Positions 57,168-64,000 of a DNA stretch of 64,000 nucleotides are shown here, one piece after another. The number at the start of each line of letters is the position of its first letter. The stretch's first letter is position 1. The position numbers and the translations under genes are program-made. Below the pieces are notes generated by a model. The model saw only the letters and a program-made list of their open reading frames with translations, made no database searches and was not told the origin of the DNA. Source of the stretch: DATMER01 sp031390755 (GTDB taxonomy: Bacteria; Acidobacteriota; Thermoanaerobaculia; Multivoradales; UBA5704); assembly GCA_031390755.1 (NCBI GenBank), contig JANMTS010000041.1:1-64000 (forward strand), read 5' to 3'.

Positions 57168-60100
57168 ATGCTGGATCGGTGCATCACGGCGCGGTGGAGA
57201 GGAGCCCGAGGCTCCCTCCACCCGTTTTGCGTCCGGGCGGCTGCGCTGGGACTGCTCCTCCTCTGCGGGCCGCCGATCGGGGCGCAACCGTCGAGCCTGG
57301 AGTCGAGCGTGGACACCCTCGCGGGCGGCGGTCCGGTCGGCGACGGCGGTCCGGCGCACCTGGCCCGGTTCAACCTGCCGGGCGGTGTCACGGTCTCCCC
57401 CGAAGGCGACCTGATCATCGTCGACTTTGGCAATCACCGCGTCCGGCGGGTCGACCACCGGACTGGCGTCATCGAGACCCTGGCGGGGACTGGCGAGGCA
57501 GGCTACAACGGCGATGGCATCCCTGCCTCGCAGGCGCAGCTCGCCCGCCCGGAGTACGCCGTCTACGGCCCTGCCGGCGACCTGTTCATCGCCGACTCCT
57601 ACAACAACCGGGTCCGGAGGATCGATCCCCGGACCGGGCTGATCAGCACCGTCGCAGGCACCGGCGAGCGCGGCGGGTCAGGAGACGGCGGACCTGCCGT
57701 GCAGGCGGAGTTGCACTTCCCGGAAGGGATCGCCGTGGACGCGGCAGGCAACCTGTTCATCTCGGATACGGTGAACCGCCGCATCCGGCGGGTCGACGCC
57801 CGGACCGGCATCATCTCCGCCTACGCCGGGATCGGCGGGGTCGGCGGGGTCGGGCTGAATGCGGAGGGCACACCGGCTCCCGAAGCGCGCTTCCTGCGCC
57901 TCGCCCGCATCGCCGTAGACACCCACGGCAACATCTTCATCGCGGACAGCCCGTCGCACTGCATCCTCGTGATCGATGCAGCGACGCGCACGGTGCGGAC
58001 CTTCGCGGGTTCGGGGCGGCAGGGCTACGGCGGGGATGGCGGCCCCGCCACGCAGGCGCGGCTGAGCTTTCCCGAAGGGGTCGTGGTGGCGCCCAACGGC
58101 GATGTCTACCTGGCCGACGTCGGGAACCACAGGGTGCGCAAGGTCGAAGCCCGCACGGGCATCATCCGCACGGTGGCGGGTACGGGAGAGAAAGGTTTTT
58201 CCGGAGATGGAGGCCCGGCGGTCCAGGCGCGTCTCTGGAGCCCCGGACGGGTATGGGTCGACGAAGCCGGCGACCTCTTCATCGCCGATATCCTGAACGC
58301 GCGCATCCGCCGCGTCGCCGCGGTGACCGGGCTCATCGACACGGTCGCCGGGCGCGGCGACTGGGGGGATGGAGGTCCCGCCAGGGAAGCCCTGCTGTCG
58401 GTGCCCGGCGACGTCGTGTTTGCGGCCGGCAAGGTCTACATCGCGGACTACGGCACCCGCCGCATCCGCTGCGTAGACATGGCCAGCGGTGTGATCACGA
58501 CGGTGGCCGGCGGGGGCACGCGGAGCGGCGACGGAATCCCCGCCGTCGAGGCTGACCTGCTGCTGCCGGAGGGAATCGCGGTTGACGGGACGAAAGCCCT
58601 TTACATCGCCGACAACGTGTCGAGCCGGGTGTGGAAGGTGGACCTCGCAACCGGCATCCTTCACGCCTTTGCGGGGACTGGAGAGCCTGGGGACACTGGA
58701 GACGGAGGTCCTGCCAGGGAAGCCCGCCTGCGCCTCCCCGGCGCCGTTGCGGTGGGGGAGGACGGGACGGTGTACATCGCCGACTTCGGCAACCGGCGGG
58801 TGCGCGCGGTCGAGCCCGGCACGGGGATCATCCGCACCCTGCACGCCGCCGCCTCCGGAGGAGGGGCCGACCCGCTCGCCCTCGGGATCACCAGCCTGGA
58901 GGCGCGGTCCGAGGGGCTCTACCATCTCGTGCACGAGAGCGACGAGGTGCGCCTCTTCGATCCGGACAATCCGCGCGGCCCGCTCGACCCGCTCGACCCG
59001 CTCAAGACCGCTCAGCCGGGCCTGCGCATCAGCGGCCTGCCTCCGGCTCCGTCCGGCGACTCGCAGGTGATCGACATGGCGGTGCGCCAGCCCTACGTCT
59101 ACCTGGCCGACGCGCTCGCTCACCGCATCCTGCGTCTCGACCTGAGAAGCGCGGAAACGGCGGTCGTGGCCGGCGACGGAATCCAGGGTTTCAAGGGCGA
59201 CGGCGGTCCGGCCGCCCAGGCTTCGTTCTTCCAGCCCGGCGGCGTGGCCGTGAGCGGCGACGGCCGTGAGCTGTACATCGCCGACAGCAAGAACCACCGC
59301 GTCCGGCGCGTGCGGTTCCCGCAGCCGGAAGTGGAGCCCGGGAGAGAAGGCCTGTCGGGCCATGGAATCACCCGTTTCCAACTCCCCAACGGCCTCGCCC
59401 TGGCCGTTGCGGTCCGGCCGGAGCTGCGCCTCGCAGCGGTCAACCTCACGGTGGATCTCGGCTCGATCGACGATCCTCAGAGCCAATCGGGGATGGCGCA
59501 TCTGCTGGAGCACGTCACCCTCCAGGGCTCTGCCACCCTGGGCACGCTCGACGCGGCGGCGGAGGCGGCGGCGCTCACCGAGCTGGATCGGGCCGTGCGG
59601 GCGCTCGAACGGGAGCGCCTCAAGCCAGAGCCCGAGCCGGGTGCGTTGATCGGCCTGGAGCGGTGGTTCGAGCAGGCGCAGAAGGCTGCGCAGCGAACGA
59701 GCGAGCCGGGCGAAATCCTCGGGGGCCGGCTGGAAGCCCGCGGCGCCATCGGCCTCAACGCCACCACCACGGCTGACGCGACGCAGTTCTTCACCTGGAT
59801 CCCCGTGGAGGATCTCGAGTACTGGGTCTCTCTGGAGGCCGACCGCCTGCGCCAGCCGGTGTTCCGGCGCTTCTACAGCGAGCGCAATGTCGTGTTGCGC
59901 GAGATCGCCGGGTTGACCGGCGGCAAGCCGACGCCCCAGGAGCGCTTCCTTGAGGAGCTGTTCCCCGGCGCTCCCGAAGCGCAGCCGCGCGCGGGCGATC
60001 CAGACGAGATCCGTGCGATCGACCGGCCGATCGCGCTCGCCCATTTCAACCGCTTCTACCGGCCGGAGAATCTGGCCATTGCCGTGGTGGGGGATGTCGA

Positions 60101-60767
60101 CCCCCAGCAGGTCTACCGCCTGTGTCTGCGCTATTTCGGTGACTGGGAGCCCGAGGGGCCGGCGGAGCCGCCGCCGTCGCGCCAATCGCGTCCGGCGCCG
60201 CCCGCGGCGCCGCGGGTGAGGACGTTCAACCGCACGCGCAGCCCGCTGGTCTTCCTGGCATTCCCGCGGGCCGACGGCCCGCGGGAGGCCGCTGCGCTCG
60301 AAGTGCTGGCCGAGTTGGTGAATTCACGGGATCTCTCTCCGTTGAAGCTCCGCATGGAGCAGGAGCAGCCGCTCGCCTGGAGCGTGGGGGCGGCACCCAG
60401 CTATCCCTCGGAGAAGCAGACCTCGATCTTTCTGGTGCATGTCTATGGCAATCCCGGGGTCCGGCACGAGACTCTCGTTCAAGAGGTCTCGGCGCTCCTC
60501 AAGGCGCTTGGCCAGGCGCCGGACGTGGACGTGGAAGGGGCGATCCTGCAGGCCGAAATGAGGCTCTCGGCGCAGCTCGACGATCCGCCGGCCCTGGCCG
60601 CGCTCCTCGGCCTGCACGAGGCGATTCACGACGACGCCGAGGTGCCGTTCGCCCGGTTGGACGAACTGCGCCGGCTCACGCCCGAGGACGTCCGGGGGGT
60701 TGCCCGGCGGATGTTCAGCGTGCAGCCCGTCGCGGCCGCTGCCATCGCCGGACCGGGAGGACATTGA
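57168..60767 (+). CDS. NHL-propeller/M16 metallopeptidase fusion, exported
   Basis: This is a 1199-residue exported protein. A signal-like segment (AAALGLLLLCGPPIGAQ) precedes about 670 residues of NHL repeats (unit: GDGGPAxxAxLxxPxGVAVxxxGxLYIADxxNxRVRRV, with variants). At about 730 an M16 peptidase begins: FQLPNGLALAVAV, then zinc motif HLLEH at 778-782 and the third ligand Glu912 in ERNVVLREIAG. The 130-residue gap between ligands is longer than usual because of an inserted charged helix. IALAHFNRFYRPENLAIAVVGD is the classic M16 pattern. Only one M16 repeat pair is present; the partner half is the next gene, which overlaps or directly follows it. Confidence 0.9.
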   Translation: MLDRCITARWRGARGSLHPFCVRAAALGLLLLCGPPIGAQPSSLESSVDTLAGGGPVGDGGPAHLARFNLPGGVTVSPEGDLIIVDFGNHRVRRVDHRTGVIETLAGTGEAGYNGDGIPASQAQLARPEYAVYGPAGDLFIADSYNNRVRRIDPRTGLISTVAGTGERGGSGDGGPAVQAELHFPEGIAVDAAGNLFISDTVNRRIRRVDARTGIISAYAGIGGVGGVGLNAEGTPAPEARFLRLARIAVDTHGNIFIADSPSHCILVIDAATRTVRTFAGSGRQGYGGDGGPATQARLSFPEGVVVAPNGDVYLADVGNHRVRKVEARTGIIRTVAGTGEKGFSGDGGPAVQARLWSPGRVWVDEAGDLFIADILNARIRRVAAVTGLIDTVAGRGDWGDGGPAREALLSVPGDVVFAAGKVYIADYGTRRIRCVDMASGVITTVAGGGTRSGDGIPAVEADLLLPEGIAVDGTKALYIADNVSSRVWKVDLATGILHAFAGTGEPGDTGDGGPAREARLRLPGAVAVGEDGTVYIADFGNRRVRAVEPGTGIIRTLHAAASGGGADPLALGITSLEARSEGLYHLVHESDEVRLFDPDNPRGPLDPLDPLKTAQPGLRISGLPPAPSGDSQVIDMAVRQPYVYLADALAHRILRLDLRSAETAVVAGDGIQGFKGDGGPAAQASFFQPGGVAVSGDGRELYIADSKNHRVRRVRFPQPEVEPGREGLSGHGITRFQLPNGLALAVAVRPELRLAAVNLTVDLGSIDDPQSQSGMAHLLEHVTLQGSATLGTLDAAAEAAALTELDRAVRALERERLKPEPEPGALIGLERWFEQAQKAAQRTSEPGEILGGRLEARGAIGLNATTTADATQFFTWIPVEDLEYWVSLEADRLRQPVFRRFYSERNVVLREIAGLTGGKPTPQERFLEELFPGAPEAQPRAGDPDEIRAIDRPIALAHFNRFYRPENLAIAVVGDVDPQQVYRLCLRYFGDWEPEGPAEPPPSRQSRPAPPAAPRVRTFNRTRSPLVFLAFPRADGPREAAALEVLAELVNSRDLSPLKLRMEQEQPLAWSVGAAPSYPSEKQTSIFLVHVYGNPGVRHETLVQEVSALLKALGQAPDVDVEGAILQAEMRLSAQLDDPPALAALLGLHEAIHDDAEVPFARLDELRRLTPEDVRGVARRMFSVQPVAAAAIAGPGGH

Positions 60768-60769
60768 GG

Positions 60770-62185
60770 GTGCGGCGACGGGCTCTCTGCTGCGCCGTCC
60801 TTGCCGTCTGGGCTGCGCAGGCGGGTGGGTCGAACGCCGCAGCAGAGATCACCCCGCCACCCGGCCTGGAGCGGTTTCAGCAGACCGACCTGCCCAACGG
60901 GCTGCGCATCCTGCTCGGGAAGCCGCAGCGGACGGCGCTCTTCAGTGAGGTCCTGCTGGTCGTGCGCGCCGGCACTGGCACGGCCGGGCCGAACCGCGAG
61001 GAGGTCGCGCGGGTGGCGGCTGCGGCGCTCACCGCCGGCCGGCTGGGCGCGGAGGAGCCGCCGATCCAACTCCAGCTTGCCCACCTCGGCGTCGTCCTCG
61101 ACTCGACGGTCGGCCGCGAGGTCGCCGTCTTCCGGTTCGCCGTGCCCACCCGCAACACGATCCGCTTCCTGCGCCTCCTGGCGGATCTGTTGGCTCGCAA
61201 CACTCTGCCGGAGGAGACCTGGATGGAGGCGGTCGCCCAACGAAGCGGCCTCGCGGCGCGTGAGCAGATCGACCCCTGGCGAATGGCCACCGCGGAGCTC
61301 GACCGGCTCGCCTGGCTCGCCTCGGAAGGCGGACCGGCTCCGGCCGCCCCTGTGGCTTCCTCCATCGAGCGGGAAGCGCTCGCCCGATTCTGGTCGAGCG
61401 GCTACACCCCGGAACGGATGGTCCTCTCGGTCTGGGGGGAGCTGCCGATGGAGCCGACGGAGCCGACGGAGCCGACGGAGGACATTGCCTCCGTTCTGCG
61501 GCGGGACTTCGGGCGACTGGATGCAGGCAGAGCCGCCGATGGCTCCGCCGCGGCGGCCTTCGAGAGGGCGCCTGTCGAGCCGTCCCGGGCCCCGGGGGCC
61601 GGCCTGAGCTGCCTGCGTGAAGAGGGAGCGGTGCCGCCGGCCCTGCTGGTCGGCCTCGGCACCGAGGTGGAGGACGACACCGCTTTCTATGGCTGGCAGC
61701 TCGTCGCCCACATCCTCGGGGCGAGCTACAACTCGCGGCTTCAGCGCCGGCTGCGCACCGAATCCCAGGTCGTCTATACCGTCGAGGCCGCCTGCCTGCC
61801 GGTCGGCACGCGCGGCCTGACGTTGCGCATCGCTTGCCAGACCGACCAGGTGGAGACCGCCCGCAAGGTGATCCTCGAGGAGCTGCAGCGGCTGGTGAGG
61901 GAGCCCGTGGCCCAGGAGGAGCTCGACCTGGCGCGGGCGCTGCTGCGCAGCCGGCTGCAACTCGACCAGGCGTCTTTCCGCGATCAGTTCTACCGCCGCT
62001 CTCTCGCTCTGCTTGCGATCCGGGGCATCCGCGACCCGGGTACCGCCGAGCCTGTGCTGGCCGGCCTCACTCCCACCAGCCTGCTCGAGCTGATGCGCAA
62101 GACGCTGCGGCCGGGCGAGGCGTCGACCGTCCTCCTCTCGGCCGAGGCGGAGCCCCTGTGCGAGGTGGGCCTTGCCGGGAGGTGA
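60770..62185 (+). CDS. Inactive M16 peptidase-like partner, exported
   Basis: This 471-residue protein starts at GTG 60770 nine bases after GGAGG; a TTG at 60764 overlaps the previous stop. It has a signal peptide (ALCCAVLAVWAAQAGGSNA). The M16 fold is recognised from TDLPNGLRILLGKP, ARFWSSGYTPERMVLSVWG, YGWQLVAHILGASYNSRLQRRLR and RTESQVVYTVEA. The zinc motif HxxEH is absent, replaced by VARVAAAALTA, so it is a non-catalytic subunit. Pairing with the active M16 upstream recalls two-subunit M16 enzymes such as the PqqF/PqqG type. A short EPTEPTEPTE tract is from 9-bp repeats. Confidence 0.88.
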   Translation: MRRRALCCAVLAVWAAQAGGSNAAAEITPPPGLERFQQTDLPNGLRILLGKPQRTALFSEVLLVVRAGTGTAGPNREEVARVAAAALTAGRLGAEEPPIQLQLAHLGVVLDSTVGREVAVFRFAVPTRNTIRFLRLLADLLARNTLPEETWMEAVAQRSGLAAREQIDPWRMATAELDRLAWLASEGGPAPAAPVASSIEREALARFWSSGYTPERMVLSVWGELPMEPTEPTEPTEDIASVLRRDFGRLDAGRAADGSAAAAFERAPVEPSRAPGAGLSCLREEGAVPPALLVGLGTEVEDDTAFYGWQLVAHILGASYNSRLQRRLRTESQVVYTVEAACLPVGTRGLTLRIACQTDQVETARKVILEELQRLVREPVAQEELDLARALLRSRLQLDQASFRDQFYRRSLALLAIRGIRDPGTAEPVLAGLTPTSLLELMRKTLRPGEASTVLLSAEAEPLCEVGLAGR

Positions 62186-63257
62186 CCAGCCCGTAAGGCT
62201 CGCGCTCGGATTGGCGCTGGCCGTCGTGGCAGCCGCGGCTCTCCGCGCCAGTCCCCCTGAAGCTCCGTGGTTCCCCGCGCCGGTACCGGCAGGCCTGCCG
62301 GCCGTGCCGGTACCGGCCGACAACCCGCTGACGCCGGACAAGGTCGCGCTCGGCGAGAAGCTCTTCTTCGAGCAGGCCCTGTCGGCCGATGGGAAGATCC
62401 ATTGCGGGAGCTGCCACCATCCGGACCGCTACTTCACCGACGGCGCTGCGCTCTCGACCGGCATCGGCGGCCAACTCGGCGAGCACAATGCCGGATCCGT
62501 GGTAAATGCAGCCTACGCCGGCCACCTGCTCTGGGACGGCCGCTCGCTGAGCCTCGAGGACCAGGCCCTCTACCCGGTGACCCACCCGCGTGAGATGAAC
62601 AACACGCAGGAAAAAGTGGTGGCGGCGCTTGGAGCCAACCCCGCCTATCCGCCCCTCTTCGCGCGCGCTTTCGGGGACGCGGGGATCACCTGGCCCCGAG
62701 TCGCTCAGGCCCTTGCCTCGTTCGAACGGACGATCCTCTCCGGAGACTCTCCGTTCGACCGGTACATGGCGGGTGAGACGGCAGCTCTGTCAACTGTGGC
62801 ACGGAACGGGCTCGAGATCTTCCGCGGCAAGGCGGGGTGCGTCCGCTGCCACACGCACACGCCGGAGAGCCCGTTCTTCTCCGACTTCGCGTTCCACAAT
62901 ACGGGCGTGGGCTGGGCGGATGGTCCTGATCTCGGCCGCTATCACGTCACCAAGGAGCGCGAGGACAAAGGCGCGTTTCGCACGCCGAGCCTGCGCAACG
63001 TGGCGAAGACGGCGCCCTACATGCACGACGGCAAGCTGGCGACACTCCAGGAGGTCGTGGCCTTCTACGGGAAGGGCGGCGGGGCGAACCCGTTCCTGGA
63101 CGAGAGGATCCAGCCGCTCGCTCTCACTCCGACGGAGGTCGCGGAGCTGATCGCCTTTCTCGAGTCGCTCACCGGCGACATCACCTACCGCAGGTCTGGG
63201 AGCCCGGTGGCGAGCGAAGTCCAGCCGGACCGGGCATCCCAAGGAGGCAAGCCATGA
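62172..63257 (+). CDS. Di-heme cytochrome c peroxidase, CcpA/MauG family
   Basis: This 361-residue periplasmic protein has two heme c motifs: CGSCHHPDRYFTDG and CVRCHTHTPESPFFSDF. NPLTPDKVALGEKLFFEQ, LLWDGRSLSLEDQALYPV and FRTPSLRNVAKTAPYMHDG match the family. It reduces peroxide or, in MauG-like members, oxidises protein side chains; I cannot decide by eye. The start is a TTG at 62172 overlapping the previous gene by 14 bases, followed by a signal-like helix. It is tightly coupled to both neighbours. Confidence 0.93.
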   Translation: MPGGDQPVRLALGLALAVVAAAALRASPPEAPWFPAPVPAGLPAVPVPADNPLTPDKVALGEKLFFEQALSADGKIHCGSCHHPDRYFTDGAALSTGIGGQLGEHNAGSVVNAAYAGHLLWDGRSLSLEDQALYPVTHPREMNNTQEKVVAALGANPAYPPLFARAFGDAGITWPRVAQALASFERTILSGDSPFDRYMAGETAALSTVARNGLEIFRGKAGCVRCHTHTPESPFFSDFAFHNTGVGWADGPDLGRYHVTKEREDKGAFRTPSLRNVAKTAPYMHDGKLATLQEVVAFYGKGGGANPFLDERIQPLALTPTEVAELIAFLESLTGDITYRRSGSPVASEVQPDRASQGGKP

Positions 63258-64000
63258 CCAGAACGCAGCGCGTGCGGCGGACGATCGTCTTCGTCGGCCT
63301 GGCGGGGAGCCTGCTCGCCGCCACGGGAGGGACCGGCAGCCCCGCCGAGCCCACCCCGCCCGCCCCGTCGATCCCGCCCAGGGCCAACGTCACCTTCAGC
63401 CATATCGAGGTCATCGCCGGAGGCGGCGATGCCGGAGACGGCGGCAAGGCCATCGACGCCCTCTTCGTGGGCGTCGGCGGCCTCGCCGTCGATGCGAAGG
63501 GCAACGCCTACGTCGCCGACTCGGGCGCCAATCGCGTGCGCAGGATCGACGGCCAGACCGGCGTCATCAGCACCATTGCCGGAACGGGCCTGCTGTTCAG
63601 TGCCGCGGAATCGAGGATCGCGAAGGAGCACCCCCTTCAAGGCCCGGCGCCGCTCGCTCTGGACGCCGAAGGCCGGTTCCTCTACGTCGGCGAGATCGTC
63701 AGCCGCAAGGTCAAGCGGATCGATCTCGCCCAGGGCACAATTGAGGATCTGGGGGCGCCCCAGGGGAATTTCGGCAAGCCCGGCGGCCTCGTCTGGACCC
63801 CCGGCGGTCTGCTGGTCGCGGACGCTCCCCGCGGACAGATCTGGAAGCTGGGCGGCGACGGTCACTGGACGGCGCTGCTGCCCGATGCATCCCGGCTCCG
63901 CGGCGGCGTCCGTGCCCTGGCCCAGGACAGTCAGGGTCGAACCTACGCCGTCGAGTACTTCGGTCACAGGGTCGTGCGCTGGGATCCGCGGACCGCGGAC
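63254..64000 (+). CDS. NHL-repeat exported protein, partial at window end
   Basis: It starts at ATG 63254 within an ATGA overlap, behind AAGGAGG. A signal peptide (VFVGLAGSLLAATGG) and Pro-rich linker lead into NHL repeats (LAVDAKGNAYVADSGANRVR, IDGQTGVISTIAGTG). The frame is open to 64000, so the gene continues beyond the window. It resembles the propeller part of the NHL-M16 fusion. Confidence 0.9.
   Translation, partial: MTRTQRVRRTIVFVGLAGSLLAATGGTGSPAEPTPPAPSIPPRANVTFSHIEVIAGGGDAGDGGKAIDALFVGVGGLAVDAKGNAYVADSGANRVRRIDGQTGVISTIAGTGLLFSAAESRIAKEHPLQGPAPLALDAEGRFLYVGEIVSRKVKRIDLAQGTIEDLGAPQGNFGKPGGLVWTPGGLLVADAPRGQIWKLGGDGHWTALLPDASRLRGGVRALAQDSQGRTYAVEYFGHRVVRWDPRTAD

Overview
The window is 64 kb of densely coding, very GC-rich bacterial DNA. 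Three kinds of gene point to an Acidobacteriota-type organism, perhaps of the Thermoanaerobaculia: a giant hybrid sensor kinase with a two-component propeller, DUF4157 (eCIS-core) proteins, and many secreted propeller, peptidase and cytochrome proteins. That placement is inferred from gene content and composition; no rRNA or taxonomic marker was compared.

Layout. 1-1.5 kb: two unrecognised genes, the second broken by a frameshift. 1.7-5.7 kb: hybrid histidine kinase ending at a clear intrinsic terminator. 5.9-8.6 kb: a VWA/CoxE-like gene and MoxR ATPase pair, then a non-coding stretch with a 42-bp minisatellite. 8.6-8.9 kb: a deletion scar joining the 5' ends of two convergent genes. 9-19.3 kb: DUF5995 protein, an eCIS-core protein with a PIN-like domain, prolyl oligopeptidase, DinB/YfiT protein, a large secreted BNR/FN3/P-domain protein and a HI0933-type flavoprotein, all on the minus strand. 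19.4-23 kb: HigBA, a DUF234-type ATPase with a readable promoter and operator, and tryptophanase. 23-34 kb: BamA, a 1504-aa DUF4011 helicase-nuclease, a CPA1 antiporter-rhodanese gene with an in-frame UGA, MgtE and RecO. 34-40 kb: a second eCIS-core protein and a complete ABC exporter (ATPase, permease, HlyD adaptor). 40-46 kb: Tat-exported superoxide dismutase, a metal-oxyanion cluster (LMW-phosphatase-like, ChrB, ChrA), a phosphodiesterase lipoprotein and an AhpD-like protein. 46.3-51.9 kb: tRNA-Thr, then an accessory region with one more AT-rich orphan gene, a complete IS66 element with its target-site duplication, a partial second copy of the smc 3' end, a broken VapBC pair and shattered DinB fragments. 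51.9-55.4 kb: smc. 55.8-64 kb: a run of exported proteins: an orphan, an NHL-propeller/M16 peptidase fusion, an inactive M16 partner, a di-heme cytochrome c peroxidase and the start of another NHL protein.

Most notable. (1) The antiporter-rhodanese gene has a UGA at a position that is usually Cys, followed by a SECIS-like hairpin and 42 more codons of rhodanese sequence, so it is a candidate selenoprotein. (2) The 57-64 kb run pairs an active M16 peptidase fused to an NHL propeller with an inactive M16 homologue and a MauG/CcpA-type peroxidase, a combination that suggests a periplasmic peptide-processing or maturation system. (3) The smc 3'-end duplicate differs from smc mainly at synonymous sites, so it probably came from a functional foreign smc allele. 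(4) One eCIS-core protein carries a PIN-like nuclease domain.
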